From Candidatus Heimdallarchaeota archaeon (GTDB lineage: Archaea > Asgardarchaeota > Heimdallarchaeia > Heimdallarchaeales > Heimdallarchaeaceae), in NCBI GenBank assembly GCA_023132955.1, contig JAGLXK010000282.1:1-57830 (forward strand): a stretch of 57,830 bases of DNA, read 5' to 3'. Position 1 is the first letter of the stretch, and every line of letters starts with the position of its first letter. The notes under the pieces were generated by a model. It did not search any database. It was given only the letters and a program-made list of their open reading frames with translations, and was not told where the DNA came from. Below, piece by piece: positions 16,920 to 26,238 of the stretch. The position numbers and the translations under genes are program-made.

Positions 16920-18185
16920 ATGATGAATGTTCAGAGAGCATATGGTACTAGTACGGAAGCTCTTAGATTGCTAAAATCATTATTTAATGGTGAAATAGAT
17001 ATAGCTGACTTTAGATTTGAGATTAATGAATATTCCCAAACTATGGCTAAGAATCTTTTTAGAGATAGCTTTCCTAGATTTAATCAGAATTTAAGAGATA
17101 AGCTTACTAATATTTTTCTAAGATATTGTTATAATGAAAAAAATGTGCAAGTGAATGAATTCTGGAAGTTTACTAATTATAAAGATTTTTGGATTGAAAT
17201 GAAAAACTTTCATGATTACATTTATTCGAGAAGAATGAATTTAAGTGGGGTTGTTCAATTTTTTGAGACAAATCTATTGACAAATAAGAGGAAAGTAAAA
17301 CTAGATTTTGTGGAAAGGAAAGTAATAGAAAAGCTTGATAAAAACCCCAATATTCTCAATAAGGATTTAGCAAACGAGCTAAATATTTCAGAGAAAAAAA
17401 TAAGCAATATAATTAATTCCCTGAAATCAAGAGGCGTTTTTCTTGGTTGTTTTGCCGATTATTCTCCAATAGATGCCTATGAATTCTTTGGTTTCACTGA
17501 AATTGAAAATTCGAACAATAAGCTTAAATTCTTAGATAAAATAACTTTGTTTCCAGATTTCAAACTCTTCCATGGTTTATCTTCTCAAGAGATTAAACGA
17601 CCTTACATTTATCAAGTTATAAACAAAAAAATAGTTTGTAACACAGAAATATTGAACCGTGGTCTTTCGTTTCAGGATTGGATTTCTGTAAATAAATCTA
17701 AGAAAACTTCGAAAAACTTGAATCGAGAGAAAGATTTAGATAATTTTTATGTTCCTACATCAAGTAAAAACCACGTCCTACAACTCATGAAGAACTGTGA
17801 AACGGATTTTAGAAGACCAAATATTAAAAAGATAGCAAAAGAAAACAACGTTTCCATTAGAACATTATTTAGAATTAAATCTAAACTTAAGGATAGAGGA
17901 TTAATCCAACCTCAAATCATTGTGGAAAATGATGAATTGATGGCTCTTGTAATTATATCCCCAAGAGAACTTCTTGAGTTTTACAACAAAGTACCGTTTG
18001 TTAAATCATATGAAGTTCAAAACATGGAAACCAATAGTAAATGGTTCTCTTTCATGTCTATTTTTCCTAGTGATTTTGCCTTTATTAATTCAAAACTCAA
18101 GAATCACTCAGAGATTTTCCTAGTTGTAGGAAAAAAAGCAGTGAATTTAATATCACAATCCAATCAAAAGATTTATACAAATTAA
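16920..18185 (+). CDS. Putative regulator with two helix-turn-helix motifs
   Basis: 421 residues from ATG 16920. The longer frame from 16776 would overlap the previous gene and add a hydrophobic stretch unlike the rest. An HTH lies near 135-165 (LNKDLANELNISEKKISNIINSLKSRGVF, Lrp/AsnC-like) and a second near 315-340 (RPNIKKIAKENNVSIRTLFRIKSKLKDRGLI). The regions between are not recognised. It is 17 bases upstream of RPA on the same strand, so it may regulate or accompany the replication gene. No known family. Confidence 0.7.
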   Translation: MMNVQRAYGTSTEALRLLKSLFNGEIDIADFRFEINEYSQTMAKNLFRDSFPRFNQNLRDKLTNIFLRYCYNEKNVQVNEFWKFTNYKDFWIEMKNFHDYIYSRRMNLSGVVQFFETNLLTNKRKVKLDFVERKVIEKLDKNPNILNKDLANELNISEKKISNIINSLKSRGVFLGCFADYSPIDAYEFFGFTEIENSNNKLKFLDKITLFPDFKLFHGLSSQEIKRPYIYQVINKKIVCNTEILNRGLSFQDWISVNKSKKTSKNLNREKDLDNFYVPTSSKNHVLQLMKNCETDFRRPNIKKIAKENNVSIRTLFRIKSKLKDRGLIQPQIIVENDELMALVIISPRELLEFYNKVPFVKSYEVQNMETNSKWFSFMSIFPSDFAFINSKLKNHSEIFLVVGKKAVNLISQSNQKIYTN

Positions 18186-18202
18186 ATAAGGGAGTTTGTT
18201 AC

Positions 18203-20323
18203 ATGTCAAGTCAACGCTCATTAAAGGAAATAGTTGATATAATTTCAACTGAAACAAGTATGGGAAAAGAAGAAATTCATCAACTTATCAATGATAAGAT
18301 GGAAGAACTAGGGGAGTTTGTGACACAGCTTGGGGCTGTTCATATTGTAGCAAGGGAAATGGGTGTTGACCTATCTTCAGAACCTCCAATTCAGGTACAA
18401 ACCACTTTAAGTATCGATCAATTAGTTCTGGAACTAAACAATGTCAATCTAATTGGTCGTATTTATAGAATTTACAACCAACATAATTTTAAGAAAAAAG
18501 ATGGCTCCGATGGAGTTTTGCAATCGGTTCTCATTGAGGATAAAACAGGTAAAATTCGCGTTGTGTTTTGGGATCAGAAAGTAGTTGAGTTACAAGACAC
18601 TAACTGCAAAATAGGCGATCCAATAAGAATTTTAAATGGCTATACAAAAGCCGGACGGGATGAATCTGTAGAGGTACACTTAGGAATAAGAAGCCAAATT
18701 CAAATTAGACCCTCAGGTATTGATGATTCTGAATTACCTGTATTTGAATCTGAATTTTCCAAAATTAAGAATATTAGAGGAAATGAGATTGATCTTTCTT
18801 TAATTGGTAAGGTAACTCAAAAAGATGACATCCTTGAATTTGAAAGGTCTGATGGTTCAAAAGGTAATAAACAAGGTTTAGTCCTTGGTGATGAAACCGG
18901 AGAGATTTATGTTAATTTCTGGAATGAAAAAGCTGATGATGTTCAAGATATCGGTTTAGGGGATATTATTGAAGTTGTGAGATTAGCTTCAAAAGTAGGA
19001 TTAAAGGGACACCTAGAATTGCATTCAAGCAAATACACAAATATTGTTAAGAGGGACAATTTGGCTGACATAATTGTGAAAAAAGGCTTTATTGGCTCAG
19101 GAACAGATATTGCTGCTCAATTATTACCAATAAATCAGATTACTGAATTAAGTTCTCTTATATCAACAAAAGGCTTGATGATTAATGTGAATCCCTTACA
19201 TGAATTTTCCAGAGAAAATGGATCTAAAGGTAAAGTAAGAGACATCACAATTTCTGACAGCACAGGGATTATTCGTGTTGTTTTATGGGATGATAAGACT
19301 CAACTAGTAAATGAAAATGACATAAACAAAATCATTTCTATAATTAATGGTTTTACAAGAAAAGGAAGATATTCAGATATTGAGATTCATTGCGGAAATC
19401 AAACACGAGTAGATGTCGAGAGCATAGATTCCAATTCAATTAGCCAATATCTATTAGATTTTACAAACATTAAAGATGTCACTGACGAAATGAAGGAAGC
19501 ACACATACAAGGTATTGTAAGTGATTTAAGTCCAATTCAAGATATAAAAACCAAAGAAGATGAAATCATTCAACTAAGAAACTTAAGAGTTGAAGACCAA
19601 TCAGGTACCATTCGCATTACTTGTTGGCGTGAAAATATAACTAAGATTTCTGATTTAAATATTGGTGATAGTGTTGAAATTTATAATGCGGGTGTTAAAG
19701 AAGACGCTGGTTATGGAACTGAATTGTTAATCAGTAAAAATTCAATTGTAAAAAAAGCATTAAATAATCCTTCTAATCCTCAAGACTTTGTATCTAGCTT
19801 AGAGGTTTCATCACTTGAAATTGACCTGGAGAAAATTAAAGATATAGAGGATATTGAAGAAGGAGATGAAGTTTCTATTCAAGCAACTGTAGTGAAGCTC
19901 ATAGAGAAACAATTTGTTTATCCATTATGTCCTGAATGTAAAAAGAAAATGAAAAAGGAAAATGATACTTACAACTGTGCAGTGCATGGAGATACTGATA
20001 AGCCATTAAATCGTATTCTTTTTACTTTCGTTGCTAATGATGGAACAGGAAATATCAATGTACTATGCGCTGGTAAATTGGCTGAAATTGTCTTAGAACT
20101 GTCTGCTGACACTGCAGCAAGAATGGTGGAGGAAAATGAATCAGAAAAAGCGCCTTATTCCTTTTTGAAAGCTAATAATTTTGTTAACTCAGAATTGATA
20201 ATAAGTGGCAAAGTAAATCAAAATCTTTATCTTAAAAGCTTAGAACTAATTGCTAAATCAATAGAGAAGGTTAGATATGCAGAAACAACCAAAAACATGG
20301 TAAAGCAGATTTATACTGAATAG
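18203..20323 (+). CDS. rpa: Replication protein A, large multi-OB single-stranded DNA binding protein
   Basis: 706 residues. A helical N terminus (1-70) is followed by four OB folds with the repeated core 'D.(T/S)G.I(R/Y)V..W' at about 82-170, 195-280, 320-405 and 430-515. A fifth OB (550-690) is interrupted by a zinc finger C576-x2-C579-x12-C592-x2-H595. It binds and protects single-stranded DNA in replication, repair and recombination. The layout is like euryarchaeal RPA and eukaryotic RPA70. Second gene of the HTH-RPA unit. T8 just after the stop (20330s) can terminate. Confidence 0.93.
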   Translation: MSSQRSLKEIVDIISTETSMGKEEIHQLINDKMEELGEFVTQLGAVHIVAREMGVDLSSEPPIQVQTTLSIDQLVLELNNVNLIGRIYRIYNQHNFKKKDGSDGVLQSVLIEDKTGKIRVVFWDQKVVELQDTNCKIGDPIRILNGYTKAGRDESVEVHLGIRSQIQIRPSGIDDSELPVFESEFSKIKNIRGNEIDLSLIGKVTQKDDILEFERSDGSKGNKQGLVLGDETGEIYVNFWNEKADDVQDIGLGDIIEVVRLASKVGLKGHLELHSSKYTNIVKRDNLADIIVKKGFIGSGTDIAAQLLPINQITELSSLISTKGLMINVNPLHEFSRENGSKGKVRDITISDSTGIIRVVLWDDKTQLVNENDINKIISIINGFTRKGRYSDIEIHCGNQTRVDVESIDSNSISQYLLDFTNIKDVTDEMKEAHIQGIVSDLSPIQDIKTKEDEIIQLRNLRVEDQSGTIRITCWRENITKISDLNIGDSVEIYNAGVKEDAGYGTELLISKNSIVKKALNNPSNPQDFVSSLEVSSLEIDLEKIKDIEDIEEGDEVSIQATVVKLIEKQFVYPLCPECKKKMKKENDTYNCAVHGDTDKPLNRILFTFVANDGTGNINVLCAGKLAEIVLELSADTAARMVEENESEKAPYSFLKANNFVNSELIISGKVNQNLYLKSLELIAKSIEKVRYAETTKNMVKQIYTE

Positions 20324-20358
20324 AAACCCTACCTTTTTTTTGCATTTGGTCGAAAAGC

Positions 20359-20367
20359 TTATTAATA
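20359..20367 (+). promoter_or_regulatory. Promoter of the small membrane protein gene
   Basis: TCGAAAAGC followed by TTATTAATA is a BRE/TATA match, with a predicted start near 20388 and ATG at 20396. Confidence 0.45.
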
Positions 20368-20395
20368 AACAAAATGCAACTTCAACCGGGTTAGT

Positions 20396-20506
20396 ATGGA
20401 TTTCACAATAATAAAAACCGTGATAATTATTATAATTATAATTGCTGTCATTTTTGCACTGTTTTACCATGCATTTAGTGTAGGAAAAGAGGAAGAAGCA
20501 ACTTAA
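20396..20506 (+). CDS. Single-span membrane microprotein (36 aa)
   Basis: A 37-codon frame: a short N terminus MDFTIIK, a hydrophobic run of about 20 residues (VIIIIIIIAVIFALF) and a charged tail GKEEEAT. It has its own promoter and fills the gap between RPA and the convergent surface protein gene. Topology is probably N-out or C-in by the tail charges, but this is uncertain. No family recognised. Confidence 0.5.
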   Translation: MDFTIIKTVIIIIIIIAVIFALFYHAFSVGKEEEAT

Positions 20507-20510
20507 ATGC

Positions 20511-23399
20511 TTAAATTTCGAGAACCATTCCTTTTTTCTTCTTGTAGATTTTAATTACGGCAGTGATTGCACCAAGAAGTACCCCTGAACTTGATACTAA
20601 TGGTACTACTACGTTTGTTATAGATCTTGTATTTGATACCTTGGTTCCCACCAGATCAAGCATTAGTGCACTTCCCTTTGTAATTTGCAGATTTGTTGCA
20701 TAAACGTAAAGATCGTTTACTTGTAATTCATACAAACTAGTTACATCATCCTGAACATTTGATATAAGCTTCCACTCATATTTCGAAGTAGAATAACTTT
20801 CATTAAAATAATATAACATGGAAACATCAGAATAGCTTCTAACCTCAGAATTAATAATAAAGTGTATTGAGATTATATCATCATTCTCTTCTGTCGTAGC
20901 TAATAAACTAGGACCAATTGTAGTTATTTTCAATTTGTGGTCATCTATACTAGAATCTGCTTGGATATGCCAATAGAGCGCACCTGAATCCACATGAACA
21001 GGAATTTGTAAGGTATTTGTTTCAACATAAACATCTAAAAGTGGCACCATATCATCATTAATGTAATATACCCACCTATCATGTGCAGATGGATAAGTAA
21101 TATCATATGTAAGCGTAATATTCTCTGTAATTATTACATCTTCATAGCCTTTTTCAGCCGTTATAAGTAAATTTTCTAGCAAGATTTGAAATGTCTTTAT
21201 TACAATTGGTGTATAAGCTTTGAAAATTGAACAATTAATGTTGACAATAAGGAGATCTTGAGGTAAAGAAATTACATATGTATAAAATCCATATTCGTCA
21301 GTAACTCCAGTGTGAGCTTCATATTCATTGATTTCAATTGTGATTGGTACTAGACCAACCGGTGAATTATTGGAAGTTACATTGAAGTGCAAAAGAAAAT
21401 TTGATGAAATCTCTGCATTTTCATACTCGAAATCTACATTTATTTCACTGTCATAAATCAAAACATTAACAGATTTTCGGATTGTTGCATGAGAAGAGGA
21501 CTCAGCATGAATCTCCAATGTATAGTTATTTTCTGTCAGATAGAAAGAAGAAATTCTAAAAACATATTGACCTTCTATTATGAAACTAGGAATAACTTCA
21601 TTATCCAAAATTCCATTAATGGTAGCATTTTCAATTTCCACTAGATGATTAAGGCTGAGATAAGACACACTTATTTCTTTCAACGCATATTTTGGAATAT
21701 TAATTTCTTGTTCAACTATTAATTCCGAAGCTTCTCTCATTAGAGTTACAGTGGCATTTTCATACCCTATTAGATTGTTTTCGATTACAAGGAACGTTAT
21801 CTCAACACTTCCACTTGTAATCCCTGGCGGAAAGGTAAATTCTAATTCATCATTTACTAACTCACCCATTGCACTTCCATTTTCAGCACCAACCCAGAAC
21901 AGCTCAATTAAGTTATTTTGAAGTGTTTCTCGAAAGATAAATGTGGCATTTAGAGTTTCGAAAATAGTTAAATTTTCGATACTTGTAGACTTTATTTGGT
22001 TCGGTAGAATGAACTGAAAATTAATATCATAGATTCCAGCTTTTCTTGTTAACGAAAGATTCCGATATCCTCCTCCTGTATCGATATCAATCAAAATATC
22101 TGCACCTTGTAGACTTCCTGTCATCAACCAATTATTAGGATACGAAAAATTGACTGGGTTTACAAGTAGTGAAAGATTATTAATTGAGATAGAAAGTAGA
22201 ATAGATGTTTCATTTTGAAAAGAGATTTGTTTTTCATACAGTATGGATACTACACCTGACGCCCTTACTGTGAAATTAGCACTTATTTTATAATTTGAAT
22301 TGTGATACCAACCTAAATTATATTCATAGGGTGCTATCCCCTCAAATAAGATATCTGCATTAAAATTCCCTTCCCCCATGTTTGCTGAACTTATCTGTAT
22401 GTCATTTAATCTTAGATCAATATCTGAAGGTGTTAATGAGGTTTCGAGTTTTAAATCATCAAATAGAACTGTACAATCCGAAACCTCAGGAGATATCACA
22501 TAAATTCCAAATGATTTTAGCATTGTGGGTATCAAAGGATCCTCTTCAGAAAAAAGATCACTCATATAAAGCGTATAATCGTTCCATTGATTGTCCCAGC
22601 TACTGTTTTGTAATAGCCTATATACTATGAATGGCGATGTTGTATTATCTCCAATTGATGGTGGTTCCACATCTGTGTAGTGCCAATGAATCACCATAAT
22701 ACGACAAGTATCAAAAACAAAATCAAAAATTAAAGATGAATTTAACACATACTGTAAGCTTGAGTTTGATGCTAGAAGATAATTATAAGATATTTTTGTA
22801 TTAGTATTGTATAAACTTATGTCTTTTTGATTAAGTGCATACATTATGGATTCAGAATTGTAAGAATAGAATTTCCATACATACTCCCCATCCCAGCTTC
22901 CGGAATAATGCAATCTTTCAACTTCTACTCCAGCTTTAATAGCACCTTCTGAATAGAATTCTTGACTATCCTCCGCCCCTGGATTATTAATGTATTGAGC
23001 TTGTAAATCAGTAATATTTCCTTCTAGTGAATATTGTCCGTTGCTAGGTAAGAAAATACTTGAGTTTTCATCTTCAAAATTTCCTTCTAAGGATTCCCCC
23101 ACATAATTTCCCGTCAAACTTATATTTGGACTGAAACCATTTAACGCATCCTCTATTGAATTTTCCTCATTGCTTGCTGATATTTCCTCATCTAGCTCAG
23201 CTTGACTATTTTTTAGAAACCCAGAACTATCAGTGATTTCAATTCCTTTCTTTACCTCTTCTTCATTTAGATCTTTTATGATTTCATTGCCATTAATATC
23301 AACAATAGATGTGGAATCATTACTATCAACTAAAGGAGATTTAAGAAATATTAGCATATAGAGTAAAAATATTACTGGAATTATTTTTTTGAGTCTCAT
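20511..23399 (-). CDS. Large cell-surface protein with C-terminal membrane anchor
   Basis: 962 residues: a signal peptide (1-26), a low-complexity acidic N-terminal stretch (about 30-100), a jelly-roll-like domain around 130-330 (YSGSWDGEYVWKFYSYNSES, VLFDDLKLE), then a series of beta-rich Ig/fibronectin-like repeats. One of these (about 690-770: NSPVGLVPITIEINEYEAHTGVTDEYGFYTYVI) is of the carboxypeptidase-regulatory or Ig-like type. A membrane segment (about 930-950) and a KKKK tail end it. Many N-X-S/T sequons fit an N-glycosylated surface protein. A TATA-like TTTTAAAATATAG (about 23418-23430) lies 25 bases upstream, so translation is probably leaderless. Ligand unknown. Confidence 0.75.
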   Translation of the reverse strand: MRLKKIIPVIFLLYMLIFLKSPLVDSNDSTSIVDINGNEIIKDLNEEEVKKGIEITDSSGFLKNSQAELDEEISASNEENSIEDALNGFSPNISLTGNYVGESLEGNFEDENSSIFLPSNGQYSLEGNITDLQAQYINNPGAEDSQEFYSEGAIKAGVEVERLHYSGSWDGEYVWKFYSYNSESIMYALNQKDISLYNTNTKISYNYLLASNSSLQYVLNSSLIFDFVFDTCRIMVIHWHYTDVEPPSIGDNTTSPFIVYRLLQNSSWDNQWNDYTLYMSDLFSEEDPLIPTMLKSFGIYVISPEVSDCTVLFDDLKLETSLTPSDIDLRLNDIQISSANMGEGNFNADILFEGIAPYEYNLGWYHNSNYKISANFTVRASGVVSILYEKQISFQNETSILLSISINNLSLLVNPVNFSYPNNWLMTGSLQGADILIDIDTGGGYRNLSLTRKAGIYDINFQFILPNQIKSTSIENLTIFETLNATFIFRETLQNNLIELFWVGAENGSAMGELVNDELEFTFPPGITSGSVEITFLVIENNLIGYENATVTLMREASELIVEQEINIPKYALKEISVSYLSLNHLVEIENATINGILDNEVIPSFIIEGQYVFRISSFYLTENNYTLEIHAESSSHATIRKSVNVLIYDSEINVDFEYENAEISSNFLLHFNVTSNNSPVGLVPITIEINEYEAHTGVTDEYGFYTYVISLPQDLLIVNINCSIFKAYTPIVIKTFQILLENLLITAEKGYEDVIITENITLTYDITYPSAHDRWVYYINDDMVPLLDVYVETNTLQIPVHVDSGALYWHIQADSSIDDHKLKITTIGPSLLATTEENDDIISIHFIINSEVRSYSDVSMLYYFNESYSTSKYEWKLISNVQDDVTSLYELQVNDLYVYATNLQITKGSALMLDLVGTKVSNTRSITNVVVPLVSSSGVLLGAITAVIKIYKKKKGMVLEI

Positions 23400-23736
23400 T
23401 CTAATCTTATATACTAACTATATTTTAAAAACAGCACAATTTTCAATAGTTTTGAGTAAGCCAAAACATACTCTTTTTGTATTTGGAGATTTCATTCTCA
23501 CTTCTTGTCTATTTTTTTATACCTTATATTAGTTTCATTTGGGTAAAAAGGTGTTTAAGCACACAAGAATGCTTTTTTCCTGAAGACTGAATACTTTCAA
23601 CCCTCTGCCTCTTCTTTCTTTTAAAGTCAGACAAAAACACCAAACATAGTACTGAATTGTACATAAAATAGTTCATAGCTTTATTTCAATCTTAACAATT
23701 TTGAATAGTTTCAGAAAGGTTATTTTTCTGAGTAAA
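23400..23736. other. Intergenic region between surface protein and TFB
   Basis: Divergent promoter region of about 340 bases. The minus-strand TATA for the surface gene lies at its left end. TATACCTTATATT (about 23518) and AAGGTGTTTAAGCAC lie in the middle. I see no RNA gene and no short frame with start signals. Confidence 0.5.
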
Positions 23737-24768
23737 ATGGAAAGCTGCTTGTGTGATGAATGCGGTTCTAGAATTATTCAAGAAAATGGTCTCAATGTGT
23801 GCCAAAAATGTGGTCTTGTACATGATTCCGTTCTTGAATCATCTTCCTTTCAACTGGGTACAGTGTCTCGAGATGGAACTCGAAGAAATCAACAGTACAC
23901 ATCAATTAATAATAATCTAGCCGTTGTAAGTTCTTTGGGTTCTTCGATTGGTTCAGTTGAGGAGTACATGTTTAGAGATGCTAATGGATCTCTATTAGAT
24001 GAAACAAATCAATATAAATTTCGAAAGTTCAAAAATTATTATCATATTCCAGGAGCTATAAAAGGGAAGGAAACGGATTTTAGGACAATTAAAATTTTAA
24101 ACGAAGTGTTTTCGCGACTTCAAGTTCCTACTAAGATAAGAAATCGAACACTCTTTCTTTATCATAAATATAAGTCTGAACATAAGAAGAAAATAACAAA
24201 CCATGTTCTTTTATCTGCAATGGCTTTACTTCTAAGTGTTCGTGAATGTGGGCATAATTGTCCCCTTACCTTAAAAGAGATTGTTGGAACTTATAGAGAA
24301 CTAGGACATAGAGTTCTTGGTAAAAATTTACTGAGTCTCATGCAAGATTTGAATATTAAACCCACTGTAAGTGGAATTAGGAGAAGTGAAGACTATGTTT
24401 TTAGAATTTGTTCTCTAATCTGTCGTTCTGAAGCAATAAAACAAAGAATTGAGAAAAAATATTCAATAGATGTTTATGTTTATGAAAAAATACTTCAACT
24501 TCTTTGCTTAAAAATACTTGAAAGAATTCCTTATCCTGATCGTGGAGGAAGAAGACCTTATCCTCTTTCTGCTGCCTCAGCTTATGTGGCTGATAAACTC
24601 CTATCACGAAAGATAAAACATTCCTCTGCTTTAACCCAGAAGTTGGTTGCACAGTCTGCGAATGTTGCTGAATTCACAATTCGGGATCATGCGGAGTTCA
24701 TGTTTTCCTACGATTACGAGGATATAATTACAGAGATTAGTGAAAGATTATCCTCTAGTTTCGAATAA
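23737..24768 (+). CDS. tfb: Transcription initiation factor B (TFB) paralogue
   Basis: 343 residues from ATG 23737; a TTG at 23701 would add 12 residues not typical of TFB. The N-terminal zinc ribbon C6-x2-C9 ... C22-x2-C25 is followed by a B-reader/linker and two cyclin repeats (about 120-220 and 225-330). The second repeat includes YPLSAASAYVADKLL. It recruits RNA polymerase to TBP-bound promoters. The linker between ribbon and core (SRDGTRRNQQYTSINNNLAVVSSLG) differs from canonical TFB, in which an HD.GL-T.I element is expected, so this is probably an alternative TFB. Confidence 0.9.
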   Translation: MESCLCDECGSRIIQENGLNVCQKCGLVHDSVLESSSFQLGTVSRDGTRRNQQYTSINNNLAVVSSLGSSIGSVEEYMFRDANGSLLDETNQYKFRKFKNYYHIPGAIKGKETDFRTIKILNEVFSRLQVPTKIRNRTLFLYHKYKSEHKKKITNHVLLSAMALLLSVRECGHNCPLTLKEIVGTYRELGHRVLGKNLLSLMQDLNIKPTVSGIRRSEDYVFRICSLICRSEAIKQRIEKKYSIDVYVYEKILQLLCLKILERIPYPDRGGRRPYPLSAASAYVADKLLSRKIKHSSALTQKLVAQSANVAEFTIRDHAEFMFSYDYEDIITEISERLSSSFE

Positions 24769-24815
24769 TTTCAAGAAATATCTACAGAAATAACTAGGAT
24801 ATTGAAGTCTTCTTT

Positions 24816-25442
24816 CTAAATAGGGATAAGATTTAGTATGAAAAATCTGACCCCTACTACTATTGCTGAATGCAATAAAATCACCGGAACAAGCCTGAGC
24901 TTTATTCCTTCTTCATTACCCATTTTAAGTAGATAGTAATTGTTTAGTAAATTTATGATAAGAAATGATACAGATAATATTGACCAAATAGAAAAAGAAC
25001 TAGTAAACTCCCCTGTGCTAATAAAACTATATAGATTTGAGAATATAGGAGAAAAACCCGCAATCATTGCAATAGTAAACATAGTTACATAACGTATAAT
25101 TTTTAGTCTTCTTCTATGAATTTTTAAAGATGATTCTTTTTCTTTAAGAACCTCTTCACGCATTCTAATTAATTTAGATGTAGTTTTTACTCGTTCAAGA
25201 ATTTCCGTTTCATCTGCGTAGTCAACAGAGGAAAAAAGATTTCTTAAAGCAGGATAACTGAAATCAATAGAAGAAATTATATCTAGCAAATTTTCTCCTA
25301 ATTGTAATCTAGTAAGAATTTCCTTTGGTACATTTTCTGATAGAAAGAAAGATCTTTCTAGATTTTCACCATTTTCAAGTTTCAAAGCAATATTGTTAAG
25401 AAAGTTAAAATCTGTGCAATTTAATCTTATCACATTAATCAC
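24816..25442 (-). CDS. GspF/TadC-like pilus membrane protein, second half
   Basis: 208 residues. A soluble helical N-terminal part (1-115, including the ENGENLERSFFLSENVP and QLGENLLDIISS segments typical of T2SSF domains) is followed by three membrane segments (about 118-138, 150-172, 184-205). T2SSF proteins form the inner-membrane platform of type IV pili and archaella. The start overlaps the upstream gene by 8 bases. With that gene it looks like an archaeal FlaJ/TadC split into two polypeptides. Confidence 0.75.
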   Translation of the reverse strand: MINVIRLNCTDFNFLNNIALKLENGENLERSFFLSENVPKEILTRLQLGENLLDIISSIDFSYPALRNLFSSVDYADETEILERVKTTSKLIRMREEVLKEKESSLKIHRRRLKIIRYVTMFTIAMIAGFSPIFSNLYSFISTGEFTSSFSIWSILSVSFLIINLLNNYYLLKMGNEEGIKLRLVPVILLHSAIVVGVRFFILNLIPI

Positions 25443-26238
25443 CGATATTCTTATTGTTCATGAAACGAAGAATCAGGGTTCCAAAGACTGCATAAAGAAG
25501 AGGGAAAATGAATATTGTTGGAGAGTTTGATGGTAACAGGAATGATAGAACCATACTTAGTACTAGTGGTAATAGACAAGAAACCGCGATAAAAATTACT
25601 ATGTTATCTTCTATCAATTTGATTCCTTTTCTTATATACAATATAAATTCTGGATCAGATTCAATGAAAGCATTTTCGTTCTTTATATTTTGGAATGATG
25701 TTTCATACTGTTTATTCAAGAAAATTTTTCCGCCATTATTGATTATCTCATCTTCATTTTCCCCTAGATTCAAACTGTAAAGCATATCTTGAAAATATTT
25801 AGTATAATATTTGTCTTTGATTCCTTTAGTCAGCAGAAGCTCAACAGAGTGCGGAAAGGATTGAGTTGCAACCATATTGATTGATAACGAATTAATTATT
25901 AGAAAAGCTGTTTCCTCAAATTTTTGATGACGGTTTAGTATTTTGGTGCGAATATAATCACTTAACACAAAAAGAAATGATATACTCGCTATTAAGCTGA
26001 TAATTAAAGCAATTGGAACATTAATTAGAGTAACATAGTGGAAAAGCACAAACGAAATTACAAAAAACAATAAAGATGAATTTCCAATTAACCTTATGTT
26101 CCTATAATCCTTTTCAGAAATAAAGAATTTGGAATGTTTCTCAACTTTTCCTAGAGCCAATCTATATAATATTGCCTTCGGAAAAATGCTGAGCTGAGTA
26201 ACTTTGGAACTGGATTTACCATAATTTATTGTTTTCAT
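25435..26238 (-). CDS. GspF/TadB-like pilus membrane protein, first half
   Basis: 267 residues. Membrane pairs at about 52-92 and 210-258 flank a cytoplasmic helical T2SSF domain (100-205: NSLSINMVATQSFPHSVELLL, LNLGENEDEIINNGG). This is the standard layout of a TadB/FlaJ half. It overlaps the ATPase gene stop by four bases and the second platform gene by 8 bases, so the three are one operon. It would pair with the 208-residue protein to form the platform. Confidence 0.78.
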   Translation of the reverse strand: MKTINYGKSSSKVTQLSIFPKAILYRLALGKVEKHSKFFISEKDYRNIRLIGNSSLLFFVISFVLFHYVTLINVPIALIISLIASISFLFVLSDYIRTKILNRHQKFEETAFLIINSLSINMVATQSFPHSVELLLTKGIKDKYYTKYFQDMLYSLNLGENEDEIINNGGKIFLNKQYETSFQNIKNENAFIESDPEFILYIRKGIKLIEDNIVIFIAVSCLLPLVLSMVLSFLLPSNSPTIFIFPLLYAVFGTLILRFMNNKNIGD

